From positions 8,283-72,282 of the forward strand of contig CAZOSP010000002.1 in NCBI GenBank assembly GCA_964582525.1: a stretch of 64,000 nt of DNA, written 5' to 3'. Of this stretch, positions 1 to 9,072 are shown piece after piece. The first letter of the stretch is position 1. Every line of letters begins with the position of its first letter. The DNA is from BB31 sp964582525 (GTDB lineage Bacteria > Pseudomonadota > Gammaproteobacteria > Beggiatoales > Beggiatoaceae). Below the pieces are notes generated by a model that made no database searches, was not told the origin of the DNA, and saw nothing but the letters and a program-made list of their open reading frames with translations. A program made the position numbers and the translations under genes.

Positions 1-1721
1 GCACGAATCGCCTCCTCGTCATGCTCAACCACAATCACCGTATTGCCTAAATCGCGCAAATGTAGCAAAGTTTTCAATAACCTATCATTATCACGCTGAT
101 GCAGCCCAATCGACGGCTCATCCAAAATATACATTACCCCCACCAAGCCCGCGCCGATTTGCGAAGCCAGCCGAATGCGCTGCGCCTCGCCGCCGGACAA
201 GGTTTCCGCGCTGCGATCTAAACTTAAATAATTCAACCCCACATTGACCAGAAATTGCAGCCTTTCAATGATTTCTTTGCAAATTTTTGCCGCAATCTCA
301 CCGCGCCAGCCCGCCAGCCGTAAATTTGCAAAAAACACCGCCGCCTCGCCGACCGGCAGCCCGGTCAAAGCGGGCAAATTGCGCTCGGCGACAAACACAT
401 GCCGCGCCGCCTGATTTAACCGCGCCCCGCCGCAAGCCCCGCACGGATGATGGCTTAAATACTTACTCAACTCCTCACGCACCGCCTCCGAATCCGTCTC
501 CCGATAGCGCCGCTCCAGATTCGGCAACACCCCCTCAAACGGCTTGCGTTTGCGATACGAACCGCTGCCGTCGTTAAAATAAGTGAAATCAATCTCGGTC
601 TTGCCGCTACCGTACAAAATCACCTGCTGCACTGTTTTCGGCAAATCCCGAAAAGAGACATATAAATCAAATTCATAGTGTGCCGCCAGCGTTTCCAACA
701 AGTGAAAATACCAAGCGGTTTTACGATCCCAACCACGCACCGCGCCGTCTGCCAAACTCAACGATTCATCTGCCACCACCTTTTTCACATCAAAAAACGG
801 CTTCACCCCCAAGCCATCGCAGTCCGGACACGCCCCCTGCGGACTATTAAACGAAAACAAACGCGGTTCAAGTTCAGACAACGCATAACCGCAAGTGGGG
901 CAGGAAAAATTGGCGGAGAACAATAATTCGCCGGGCGTGCTAATCTCCCGATTAGCATTGCCGCCGCTTGCGGCGGCTGTGCCGTTCTGGAGAACGGCAC
1001 TCCCAGAACGCATCGGCACCACCAACGCCAACCCCTCACCCAACCGCAACGCCGTCTCAAACGACTCCGCCAAACGCAACCTCAAATCCTCGCGCACCTT
1101 AAACCGATCCACTACCACCTCAATCGAATGCTTCTTACGCAACGCCAATGACGGCGGATCATCCAACATCACCACCTCACCGTTCACCCGCGCCCGCACA
1201 AACCCCTCCGCCCGCAGCCGCTCAAACACCTGCACATGCTCACCCTTACGCGCCTTAATCACCGGCGCGAGCAGCATCCACGCCGACTCCGGCGGTAAGC
1301 GCAACACCTCATCCAGCATCTGACTGACGGTTTGCGCATTCAACTCAATCCCATGCTCAGGACAACGCGGCGTACCGACACGCGCAAACAGCAGGCGCAA
1401 ATAATCGTAAATTTCCGTCACCGTGCCGACTGTCGAGCGCGGATTATGCGACGTTGACTTCTGCTCAATCGAAATCGCCGGCGATAGCCCCTCAATATGC
1501 TCCACCTCCGGCTTCTCCATCACCGACAAAAACTGTCGCGCATACGCCGACAACGACTCCACATAACGCCGCTGCCCCTCCGCGTACAAGGTATCAAACG
1601 CCAGCGACGACTTGCCCGACCCTGACAAGCCCGTAATCACAATCAACTTGTCACGCGGCAGTTCCAGATCGATATTCTTCAAATTATGCGTGCGCACACC
1701 GCGCAGGGTGATTTTGTCCAT
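1..1721 (-). CDS. uvrA: UvrABC excinuclease subunit A, N-terminal part (runs off window)
   Basis: ATPase subunit of nucleotide excision repair that recognises damage and loads UvrB. The reading frame starts at the ATG complementary to 1719-1721 and stays open to base 1, giving about 573 of the usual ~940 residues. It shows the first Walker A (GLSGSGKSS), the UvrA-typical IEGLSPAISIEQK segment, the first zinc finger (CPTC then CPDC), a second CxxC pair (CGACGG), and the signature LSGGEAQRIRLASQIG followed by YILDEPSIGLHQRD. About 25 extra residues lie roughly at residues 237-261, just before ELLFSANFSC, where family members have a short acidic linker. They are encoded by an in-frame palindromic repeat (938-1011). 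The identification is secure; the C-terminal half is outside the window. Confidence 0.97.
   Translation of the reverse strand, partial: MDKITLRGVRTHNLKNIDLELPRDKLIVITGLSGSGKSSLAFDTLYAEGQRRYVESLSAYARQFLSVMEKPEVEHIEGLSPAISIEQKSTSHNPRSTVGTVTEIYDYLRLLFARVGTPRCPEHGIELNAQTVSQMLDEVLRLPPESAWMLLAPVIKARKGEHVQVFERLRAEGFVRARVNGEVVMLDDPPSLALRKKHSIEVVVDRFKVREDLRLRLAESFETALRLGEGLALVVPMRSGSAVLQNGTAAASGGNANREISTPGELLFSANFSCPTCGYALSELEPRLFSFNSPQGACPDCDGLGVKPFFDVKKVVADESLSLADGAVRGWDRKTAWYFHLLETLAAHYEFDLYVSFRDLPKTVQQVILYGSGKTEIDFTYFNDGSGSYRKRKPFEGVLPNLERRYRETDSEAVREELSKYLSHHPCGACGGARLNQAARHVFVAERNLPALTGLPVGEAAVFFANLRLAGWRGEIAAKICKEIIERLQFLVNVGLNYLSLDRSAETLSGGEAQRIRLASQIGAGLVGVMYILDEPSIGLHQRDNDRLLKTLLHLRDLGNTVIVVEHDEEAIR
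938..1011. repeat. Composite REP-like palindrome inside uvrA
   Basis: In the uvrA sense this reads GGGAG, a palindrome GCCGTTCTCCAGAACGGC, a GC-rich hairpin of the type CCGCCGCAAGCGGCGG, then a second palindrome GCTAATCGGGAGATTAGC and CGCCC. The same architecture recurs at 19268-19432, 31255-31553, 50371-50523, 60994-61070 and 62952-63177. It keeps the uvrA frame open and adds about 25 residues. Confidence 0.9.
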
Positions 1722-2032
1722 AAAATCTAGGTTTTTCTCTTGAAAGTTGAAAACGCCGAAAAACGATACTGGTGTTATAGTTGGCTGCAATCACTCACTC
1801 ACAACCACCCAATACAGGCGTAAAATACATGACATTAACAGGCTATATTAGCAGCCCGGTAGGGTGCGCGACATCTTTTCGTCGAAGCACGCGGTAGGGA
1901 CTTGTCGAATCAAGCACCCTTGATTGTGCTATGCAGCAATTATTTGTATATCAGCTATTTACTTCATTTTTTAAGTCAGCTAACCTATCCCTATTGGATG
2001 TTATACCTTAACTTACAGGAGATGAGCAACGT
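1722..2032. other. Intergenic region uvrA/phaC with one GTAGGGT-type repeat
   Basis: This is the divergent promoter region between uvrA (minus) and phaC (plus). Bases 1858-1908 hold a copy of a dispersed element that starts GTAGGGTGCGCGACATC, has the loop CTTTTCG, and a partly degenerate second arm. The phaC ribosome-binding site (CAGGAG) lies at about 2015-2021. I see no further gene. Confidence 0.6.
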
Positions 2033-3787
2033 ATGAGCGAACCACAAAACGAATTTCAAAACCCGCAAGAAATTTTTGCAGCTTTTGCCAAGCAAGCAGA
2101 AGGCTTCATGCAGAGTTTTGCTGCCGAGCAAAATCAGGAAATGCTGAAGCAATTTAGCCAAGCGTGGAACAGTATTGCTGATGATGCGGCAAAAGAGCCG
2201 CAAAAATGGATGCACCTTGTGCAGGAATACCAACAGCAGCAAATGAATTTATGGATGAGTTTTTGGCAAAATCCAACTGCGGAACGTCAAGCGGTTGTCG
2301 CGCCCAGCAAAGGCGACCGTCGTTTTGTGGGCGATGCGTGGAATGAAAATCCGGTCTTCGATTATCTCAAACAATCCTATTTGCTGACTTCTGAGATGCT
2401 GATGAAAAGCGCGCAGGCGGCAAATTTGGATGAAGAAAATCAAAAACGCTTGAATTTTTATACACGCTATTTTGTGGATGCCATGTCGCCTAGCAATTTC
2501 GCCATGACAAATCCCGAAGTGATGCAGCAAGCCTTAGACACTAAAGGGCAAAGCTTATTGGATGGGTTGAAAAATCTGATCGCTGACATGGAAAAAGGGC
2601 GCATCAGCATGACGGATGAGTCCGCTTTCGTATTAGGCGAAAATCTCGCCACTACGCCTGGCGCGGTGGTGTTTGAAAACGATCTGATGCAGCTGATTCA
2701 ATACGCACCTAGCACTGACAGCGTTGCAGAAAACCCGGTTGTGATCGTACCGCCCTGTATTAATAAGTATTACATTATGGATTTACAGCCGAAAAATTCA
2801 CTGGTTAAATACATGGTTGATCAGGGGCATACCGTGTTTTTGATCTCTTGGATCAATCCCGACGTGGAATTGTCCGATACGACTTGGGATGATTATATTG
2901 AAAAAGGCGTGTTACAGGCTTTTGACATCGCTAAAACCATCAGTGGCGCGAAAAAGCTCAATCCAGTGGCGTGGTGCGTGGGCGGTACCCTGCTCGGCAT
3001 GGGCTTGTCGGTGCTTCATGCGCGGCGTAAACAGGCAATGATCGGCTCGGCGACTTATTTAACCACCATGTTAGACTTTTCCGAGCCGGGCGATATTGGC
3101 GTATTTATTAACGAGGCGCAACTGGCGCACCGCGAAGCCCAACTGAAACACACCAAAGTCCTGTCTGGTAAAGATTTGGCTTTAGCTTTCAATATGTTGC
3201 GTTCAAACGATTTGATTTGGTCGTATGTGGTGAACAATTATCTGAAGGGGCAATCGCCCGCGCCTTTTGATATTTTGTACTGGAACAGCGATTCCACCAA
3301 CCTGCCCGCGGCGATGTATAGCTACTATCTGCGCAATATGTACATTGAAAATAATGTCACCAAACCCGATGCGCTGGAAGTGTGCGGCACGCAAAATAAT
3401 CTGACCAAAATTAAAACGCCCAGTTATTTTTTATCGACCATCGATGATCACATCGCGCCTTGGCAAACCACTTTCAAAAGCACCGAAATCATGGCGGGTC
3501 CGATTGAATTTGTATTAGGCGGCAGCGGTCACATCGCTGGCGTTATCAACCCGCCGTACAAAGAAAAACGCAATCATTGGGTAAGCGGTCAATTGGGCGA
3601 AGGCGCGCAAAAATGGCTGGAAAGTGCGCAGTCTAAACCCGGAAGCTGGTGGCCCCACTGGTCGGAATGGATCAAGCAATACGCGGGCGAACAGGTGCCA
3701 GCGCGTAGCGAGTTGGGTAATAAGGATTACCCGGTCATTGAAGCGGCACCGGGGCGTTATGTGAAACGTCGGATTGACAGCCAATAG
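2033..3787 (+). CDS. phaC: Class I poly(3-hydroxyalkanoate) synthase
   Basis: Polymerises hydroxyacyl-CoA into PHA storage granules in the cytoplasm. The 584-residue length is normal for class I PhaC. The lipase-like box AWCVGGTLLG places the nucleophile at Cys315. The other catalytic residues are visible as Asp472 (IDDHIAPW) and His500 (GGSGHIAG). The PhaC N-terminal domain covers about residues 50-220 and the alpha/beta hydrolase core follows. An AGGAG lies 10-12 bases upstream of the ATG. No phaA, phaB or phasin gene is adjacent, so the pathway genes must lie elsewhere. A 29-bp palindrome (3799-3827) follows the stop codon. Confidence 0.96.
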   Translation: MSEPQNEFQNPQEIFAAFAKQAEGFMQSFAAEQNQEMLKQFSQAWNSIADDAAKEPQKWMHLVQEYQQQQMNLWMSFWQNPTAERQAVVAPSKGDRRFVGDAWNENPVFDYLKQSYLLTSEMLMKSAQAANLDEENQKRLNFYTRYFVDAMSPSNFAMTNPEVMQQALDTKGQSLLDGLKNLIADMEKGRISMTDESAFVLGENLATTPGAVVFENDLMQLIQYAPSTDSVAENPVVIVPPCINKYYIMDLQPKNSLVKYMVDQGHTVFLISWINPDVELSDTTWDDYIEKGVLQAFDIAKTISGAKKLNPVAWCVGGTLLGMGLSVLHARRKQAMIGSATYLTTMLDFSEPGDIGVFINEAQLAHREAQLKHTKVLSGKDLALAFNMLRSNDLIWSYVVNNYLKGQSPAPFDILYWNSDSTNLPAAMYSYYLRNMYIENNVTKPDALEVCGTQNNLTKIKTPSYFLSTIDDHIAPWQTTFKSTEIMAGPIEFVLGGSGHIAGVINPPYKEKRNHWVSGQLGEGAQKWLESAQSKPGSWWPHWSEWIKQYAGEQVPARSELGNKDYPVIEAAPGRYVKRRIDSQ

Positions 3788-3798
3788 TCATCACTAAA

Positions 3799-3827
3799 AC
3801 CTGACAGGTTTTGCAAACATGTCAGGT
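3799..3827. repeat. ACCTGACAGGT-family palindrome (imperfect)
   Basis: This is an inverted repeat with arms ACCTGACA and TGTCAGGT and one decayed arm position. It directly follows phaC and precedes the toxin remnant and the first restriction-modification pair. It may act as a phaC terminator hairpin, although there is no long T run after it. Confidence 0.7.
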
Positions 3828-3828
3828 C

Positions 3829-3945
3829 TATTTTTGATGGCATTGGTAAACCTGAACCGTTAAAAGAAAATCTGGCTGGTTTTTGGTCACAAGGTATGCC
3901 CAATCGAGGTCGAGAATGGGCGATTGGAATTGAGCATAAATTTTA
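3829..3945 (+). pseudogene. Remnant of a YoeB/Txe-type toxin gene
   Basis: The frame read from about 3832 gives FDGIGKPEPLKENLAGFWS, which matches from memory the central segment of YoeB/Txe (RelE-superfamily) mRNA interferases. The N-terminal third is missing. The C-terminus (REWAIGIEHKF then stop) does not look like the normal HRLVY...YHY ending, so the fragment appears truncated and fused to unrelated sequence. No antitoxin gene is next to it. It looks like debris of an earlier mobile segment beside the restriction-modification pair. Recognition rests on one short motif. Confidence 0.5.
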
Positions 3946-3951
3946 GTAGGA

Positions 3952-4812
3952 ATGATGCAGTTTATGAACGTAGAAACTAATTTTATTGAAGATAACGAAA
4001 TATTCTTTACAAGGGAGACGCAGACACCATACGATACTAAATATCGAGAATTATATTTTCGGGATAAGAATATATGGCTTTTTCGTGGAAATTCATTGGA
4101 TGAAAATTTGTTTGATAAAGCGTTTATTGATTTAATAGTGACATCCCCACCTTATAATCTTGGAATTGATTACAACTCAAATGACGACACACTCGAATAT
4201 GAACATTATCTGGATTTTTCTCGTCAATGGCTGACAAATTGTTTTAATTGGACAAAAAATCAAGGTAGATTATTGCTAAATGTTCCATTAGATAAAAACA
4301 AAGGCGGAAATAAAAGTGTTGGTGCAGATTTAACCACCATTGCAAAAAAAATGGGTTGGAAATATCATGCTACTATTGTTTGGAACGAGGGTAATATTTC
4401 AAGGCGTACCGCTTGGGGTTCGTGGAAATCGGCTTCTGCTCCGTATGTTATTGCACCTGTAGAATTAATTGTAATATTTTATAAAGATACTTGGAAAAAA
4501 ACATCGGGTACAAAAATATCCGATGTGTCGCGTGATGAATTTATGGAATGGACAAATGGACTTTGGACATTTAACGGAGAAAGCAAAAAAAGAATTGGTC
4601 ATCCTGCACCGTTCCCGCGACAACTTCCATATCGTTGTATAAAATTATTTAGTTATGTTAATGATGTCGTTTTTGATCCATTCTGTGGCAGTGGCACTAC
4701 TCTAATTGAAGCGCGTCTCAATAAAAGACGAGCTGTAGGCATAGAGTTAGATGAAGAATATTGCAAAATTGCTAAAAAACGCATTTTAAGTGAAATGACT
4801 TTGTTTGATTAA
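3952..4812 (+). CDS. DNA methyltransferase (type II, N4-cytosine/N6-adenine class)
   Basis: Transfers a methyl group from SAM to an exocyclic amino group in DNA. In the 286-residue product the catalytic motif IV (VTSPPYNLG) comes first and the SAM-binding motif I (FDPFCGSGTTLIEA) comes near the C-terminus, the beta-class order. TSPPY is common in N4-cytosine enzymes, but specificity cannot be read from sequence. An AGGA precedes the cluster of possible starts (3952, 3955, 3964) and the exact start is open. The coding sequence is clearly richer in A+T than phaC or the M48 protease gene, which suggests horizontal acquisition. The HNH nuclease 21 bases downstream is the likely partner. Confidence 0.9.
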   Translation: MMQFMNVETNFIEDNEIFFTRETQTPYDTKYRELYFRDKNIWLFRGNSLDENLFDKAFIDLIVTSPPYNLGIDYNSNDDTLEYEHYLDFSRQWLTNCFNWTKNQGRLLLNVPLDKNKGGNKSVGADLTTIAKKMGWKYHATIVWNEGNISRRTAWGSWKSASAPYVIAPVELIVIFYKDTWKKTSGTKISDVSRDEFMEWTNGLWTFNGESKKRIGHPAPFPRQLPYRCIKLFSYVNDVVFDPFCGSGTTLIEARLNKRRAVGIELDEEYCKIAKKRILSEMTLFD

Positions 4813-4833
4813 TTTGATTAAATAGAGAGCATA

Positions 4834-5421
4834 ATGAGTAATAAAAAAGTGACGCAAGCGGATTTAGTCATGGAATATTTTATGTCTCATCCAAACAGAG
4901 ATATTCCACACAATGAAATTGTTCCTTGGTTATTGAGCGAGCATGAAAAACGAAGCGGGAAACCATTTGCAGACCCTGACCGGCAGATACGAATGTTAAG
5001 TCAAAAAGGCTTTCTTATAAAAAAAGCAAAAGGTATTTATTGCTACGACTCTGAGGCTGTTATCAGCCGAGAGTTGCAAGATTTTTCTGAAGAACAAAAA
5101 GAATTTATCAAACACCGAGATGGTTATAAGTGTGTTATATGTGGAAAAGGTGTGGCAGATGGCATAGAACTTCACGTAGATCACATAAAGCCCAAAGATT
5201 TAGGTGGACAAGCAAGCATTGAAAATGGACAAACTTTGTGTGCCAAACACAATTTCATGAAGAAAAATCTTAATCAAACTGAAACGGGAAAGAAAATGTT
5301 TATCAGGCTTTATGAGCTTGCCAAAGCTGAAAACAATGATGAACTACAAAAGTTTTGTGTAGATGTATTGAGTATGTACGAGAAGCACGATATTAATGGG
5401 CATATTGTGTGGAAACGGTAA
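4834..5421 (+). CDS. HNH endonuclease, probable type II restriction enzyme
   Basis: The 195-residue protein has a C-terminal HNH/ββα-metal fold. It shows CVICGKG, then LHVDHIKPKDLGG, then the asparagine segment ENGQTLCAKHN, so the two zinc-type cysteine pairs and the catalytic His are present. The N-terminal ~90 residues look like a winged-helix specificity domain of a kind seen in HNH restriction enzymes. It is placed 21 bases after the methyltransferase gene with the same AT-rich composition. I infer a restriction partner for that enzyme; the recognition site is unknown. Confidence 0.82.
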   Translation: MSNKKVTQADLVMEYFMSHPNRDIPHNEIVPWLLSEHEKRSGKPFADPDRQIRMLSQKGFLIKKAKGIYCYDSEAVISRELQDFSEEQKEFIKHRDGYKCVICGKGVADGIELHVDHIKPKDLGGQASIENGQTLCAKHNFMKKNLNQTETGKKMFIRLYELAKAENNDELQKFCVDVLSMYEKHDINGHIVWKR

Positions 5422-5561
5422 GTTATCAACACCTCACGGCACGTATAAGTGTAATAATTGTTCCCACGACAGCCAAAAACTCATGTATGCAGTTTGGTTG
5501 GGTTGGCTATAGCACTTAGTCCCCCCTTAAACTCCCTTAAATTTCCTTTTAAAGAAAACCT

Positions 5562-7181
5562 ATGGAACTTCTTAATTTCTTCAAAAAAGAATCCAATATT
5601 CCTCTACGTCGATTGGTATTTTTCGCGGCACTGGCAGGGATTTCTAACGGCATATTACTCGCTATTTTGAATATGGCAGCTCAAAATGTCGCCCATCAAA
5701 TGATAGAACTGCATTTATTCGTGCTGTATTTTTTAGCTTTTTTAGTCTATGCCTATTCGCAACGCTATCTGATGCTAAAAATGACTTTAAATATTGAAAA
5801 CATGGTATGCAGTGTGCGCTTACGGATTGCCAAAAAAATTCAACAGGTAGAACTGCGTTATGTAGAACACAAAGGGCGCGAAGATTTATATTCAACCTTG
5901 CAACAACAAAGCAACTTTATTGCTCAGATTGCTTTACAACTGAGTATTGCTATCGGCTCAGTATTTTTAATGAGCGTTACGTTAATTTATCTAGGTTTTA
6001 TTTCTTTATCTAGTTTGCTCATGGTCTTAGCCATGATGGGCTTGTTATTACCCTTGCATATTCGTAATAATTATCGTGCACATCAAAGACTCACTGCTGC
6101 GGGGCAACAACAAGGGGCTATGTTTAACAACATTAACCACATCTTAGAAGGCTTCAAAGAATTAAAATTTAATCAAAAGAAAACTGAGGATATTTTTCAG
6201 CATTTAGAGGTTACTGCGCAGCTTGCACTTGATTCTCGTTTAGAAGCCTCGCAACTGGAAATTACTGTCATTACTTTTATCCGTCTGGCTTTTCTCGTAT
6301 TACTGGCAATGCTGGTATTTGTTGTTCCTGCCTTTACCCCCACTTATGCAGAGCAAATCTTTACCATCATTGCGACCATGTTGTTTATTTTAGCTCCGTT
6401 AAATCTTACTCTGTCTTCTGTCCCTATTATCAATCGGGCAAATGCTTCGGTGACGCAGCTTTATCGCTTAGAAACTGAACTGGATTTGGCTAAAGAATAC
6501 AGTAGCAATAAACAGCTTACTTATTTTGATAATTTTCAAGAGATTCAACTACAAGATATTGAATTTGAATATCGCAATGCGGAAAATGAATTATTATTTT
6601 CCATCAGTAAAATTAATTTTAATATGAAGCAAGGTGAAATTTTATTTATTGTTGGCGGTAATGGTAGCGGTAAATCGACTTTGCTAAAAGTACTATCCGG
6701 TTTATATTCAGCCAGTGCCGGAGAGTTATTTGTCAATCAGCATAGAATTGATAAAAATAATATACAAGCCTATCGAGAATTATTTGCTACTGTGATGACT
6801 GATTTTCATTTGTTTAATCGCTTATATGGTATTAGCAATATAGACGAACAAGAAGTGCAAAAGCTGTTAGAAGAAATGGAGTTGCAGCATAAAACCAAGT
6901 TTGTCAATGGACGTTTTACCAATATTGATTTATCGACCGGACAAAGAAAACGGCTGGCTTTTATTGTCGCGTATTTAGAAGATAAACCTATTTATATGTT
7001 TGATGAATTTGCGGCAGATCAAGACCCACATTTTCGCCAATATTTCTATGAAGTGATTGTGCAACGCTTAAAGCAACAAGGTAAATCTGTGATTGCGGTG
7101 ACGCATGATGAAAAATATTTCAACTGTGCGGATCGTGTAGTAAAAATGGATTACGGACAACTTATGCCTTATGATGCGTAA
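5562..7181 (+). CDS. Cyclic-peptide/siderophore-type ABC exporter (PvdE/SyrD family)
   Basis: This is a half-transporter with a fused membrane domain (about 1-330, six predicted helices) and a nucleotide-binding domain (about 345-539). It shows Walker A GGNGSGKST, the variant signature DLSTGQRKRLAF (typical of the PvdE/SyrD family instead of LSGGQ), Walker B IYMFDEFAADQDP and a switch histidine (VTHDE). The 539-residue length fits the family. PvdE-like proteins usually sit next to nonribosomal peptide synthetase genes; none is here, so the substrate is unknown. Only a weak purine-rich stretch precedes the ATG. Confidence 0.88.
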   Translation: MELLNFFKKESNIPLRRLVFFAALAGISNGILLAILNMAAQNVAHQMIELHLFVLYFLAFLVYAYSQRYLMLKMTLNIENMVCSVRLRIAKKIQQVELRYVEHKGREDLYSTLQQQSNFIAQIALQLSIAIGSVFLMSVTLIYLGFISLSSLLMVLAMMGLLLPLHIRNNYRAHQRLTAAGQQQGAMFNNINHILEGFKELKFNQKKTEDIFQHLEVTAQLALDSRLEASQLEITVITFIRLAFLVLLAMLVFVVPAFTPTYAEQIFTIIATMLFILAPLNLTLSSVPIINRANASVTQLYRLETELDLAKEYSSNKQLTYFDNFQEIQLQDIEFEYRNAENELLFSISKINFNMKQGEILFIVGGNGSGKSTLLKVLSGLYSASAGELFVNQHRIDKNNIQAYRELFATVMTDFHLFNRLYGISNIDEQEVQKLLEEMELQHKTKFVNGRFTNIDLSTGQRKRLAFIVAYLEDKPIYMFDEFAADQDPHFRQYFYEVIVQRLKQQGKSVIAVTHDEKYFNCADRVVKMDYGQLMPYDA

Positions 7182-7300
7182 AGTTCCGTTGCAAGGGTGT
7201 AACCATTCCCCCGCCAATCATGGCATAATGCCCTCCATGAAACTCAACGCCCACAGCCTTGCCCATAGCCTTCAACCTAGTGTTTTAAGGAGAACAGATT

Positions 7301-8638
7301 ATGAGTTATTTTCTCGGTGAACGTGTCTATCAACAGCGCATGACGCGCCGTGATTTTATCTGGCTAGTTGGCGTGACCAGCGTCGGCGCGGTCAGCGGCT
7401 GCGCAGTCAATCCGGTCTCCGGCGAGCGACAGCTTATGCTGCTATCCGAAAGCCAAGAAATTCAAATTGACCAAGAACAATCGCCGCATCAGTTTTCCAG
7501 CGATTACGGCGCGGTACAAGATGCCACGCTCAACAACTATGTACAGCAAGTAGGCAAACGCCTCGCCGCCACCTCGCACCGTCCCGACATGCCGTACAAT
7601 TTCCGCGCAGTCAACGCCACTTACGTCAATGCCTACGCCTTCCCCGGCGGCAGCATCGCAGCCACACGCGGGATTTTATTGGAACTCGGCAACGAGGCAG
7701 AACTGGCGGGTTTAATGGGACACGAAATTGCGCACGTCAATGCGCGACACTCAGCGCAGCGCATGACCAGCGGCATGTTAGCCAATGCTGTCGTCACTGG
7801 CGTAGGCGCGGCGGTGCAAATGAGCGATTACGCCGAATATGGCGCGTTAATACAAGGCTTAGGCGGCATTGCCAGCGGTGCCTTGCTGGCGCATTACAGC
7901 CGCGACAACGAGCGCGAAGCCGACAGCTTGGGAATGCAGTACATGAGCAAAGCTGGCTTAAATCCGCAAGGCATGGCTGGCTTAATGAAAGTTCTAGTAG
8001 AAAAATCTCAACATCAACCCAGCGCGTTAGAAATGATGTTTTCCACCCATCCGATGAGCCAAGAACGCTACGACAGTGCCAAACAAGCCGCCGCACAAAA
8101 TCCCGCCGCGAAAAATCTACCGCAAAACCGTGAACGCTACATGGACAGCACCGCCGCCCTGCGGCGCATCAAAGGCGCGATTACCGCCATGCAGAACGGC
8201 GAACAGGCGATGGGACAAGAAAATTATTCTGCTGCCGAACAACAATTTAGCAATGCTTTGCGCATCGCGCCCAATGATTACGCCGGTTTAGTGCTGATGT
8301 CCAAATGCCAAATTGCCTTAGAGCGTCCCACCCAAGCACAACAGTACGCAGAAAAAGCCAAGCGCATTTATCCCGCTGAAGCGCAAGCGCATCACGTTAG
8401 CGGTATTAGCCAACTCGCCATGAAACGCCCGGATCGGGCTTATCAAAATTTTGCCAACTATGAGCGTTTGCTGCCCGGTAATCCTAACACCCTTTTTCTG
8501 AAAGGCTTAAGTCTGGAAAATATGCAGAACAAACAAGGCGCGGCGCGGGAATATTCGCGTTATTTGCAAGCCGTGCAACAAGGCGGACAGGCAAAACACG
8601 CTCATCAACGCTTGCAGGCATGGGGGTTGACGAGATAG
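7301..8638 (+). CDS. M48-family metalloprotease with TPR domain (BepA/YfgC-like)
   Basis: Periplasmic zinc protease of the BepA type, which helps assemble or degrade outer-membrane proteins. The 445-residue product shows HEIAH at 141-145 and the third zinc ligand in NEREADSLG. The C-terminal ~150 residues form TPR-like helices. The N-terminus carries a twin-arginine motif (TRRDFIW) and a lipobox ending VSGC, so it is predicted to be a Tat-exported lipoprotein; E. coli BepA uses an ordinary Sec signal. An AAGGAG lies 10 bases upstream of the ATG. Confidence 0.9.
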   Translation: MSYFLGERVYQQRMTRRDFIWLVGVTSVGAVSGCAVNPVSGERQLMLLSESQEIQIDQEQSPHQFSSDYGAVQDATLNNYVQQVGKRLAATSHRPDMPYNFRAVNATYVNAYAFPGGSIAATRGILLELGNEAELAGLMGHEIAHVNARHSAQRMTSGMLANAVVTGVGAAVQMSDYAEYGALIQGLGGIASGALLAHYSRDNEREADSLGMQYMSKAGLNPQGMAGLMKVLVEKSQHQPSALEMMFSTHPMSQERYDSAKQAAAQNPAAKNLPQNRERYMDSTAALRRIKGAITAMQNGEQAMGQENYSAAEQQFSNALRIAPNDYAGLVLMSKCQIALERPTQAQQYAEKAKRIYPAEAQAHHVSGISQLAMKRPDRAYQNFANYERLLPGNPNTLFLKGLSLENMQNKQGAAREYSRYLQAVQQGGQAKHAHQRLQAWGLTR

Positions 8639-9072
8639 GTTCGCTCCAGCGGGTACGGGTTACAAACCTTGACCCGTATATGTTTTGTTCCCGACAACTT
8701 TGGTTAAACTGACCGGGATCACTTGAGTTGCGCGAATCATCTTGGGAATAATCTTTTCAAACAGCCCGTCACGATGAAGCAATGACTTACGATGAATTTT
8801 CGTCACCCCAGTAAGTATCTGTGTTGGGTTGAGGGAGTATTTTTTAAATTTGATTCATCGTGCTTCAGATAAATAATTTGCAAAAACCTGACAGGTCTCA
8901 AGACCTGTCAGGTTTGCTTCAGGAATTTAATGATCTGAAAAGCTATAGATTAAGAATTATAAAAACTTATAAGCAATCGATAAACTCTAACGAAAGACTA
9001 TACAGCCAAGTAAGTTTTAACTAGGATAGCGTTCACTTGAATATGAATATTGCCACAAAAGGGAGAAATTAA
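8639..9072. other. Intergenic region with two palindromes
   Basis: Bases 8649-8680 hold a hairpin (ACGGGT...ACCCGT) that resembles the sequence at 19432-19462. Bases 8884-8915 hold a clean copy of the ACCTGACAGGT-family palindrome. A short minus-strand frame of about 58 codons (roughly 8660-8840) stays open but resembles nothing I know. The region probably contains the promoter of the following operon. Confidence 0.5.
8884..8915. repeat. ACCTGACAGGT-family palindrome
   Basis: A near-perfect inverted repeat AACCTGACAGGTCT with its complement AGACCTGTCAGGTT and a short centre. It belongs to the same family as copies at 24027-24059, 37724-37755 and 62533-62565. Confidence 0.85.

Noticed and set aside
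895..1323. Plus-strand open frame of 142 codons opposite uvrA
   Set aside because: It is a shadow of the uvrA reading frame and has no recognisable protein pattern.
8076..8291. Plus-strand frame inside the M48 protease gene
   Set aside because: It overlaps the conserved protease gene in another frame and is low-complexity Arg/Pro/Lys.
8660..8840. Minus-strand frame of about 58 codons in the 8639-9072 gap
   Set aside because: There is no ribosome-binding site, no known similarity, and it overlaps a palindrome.
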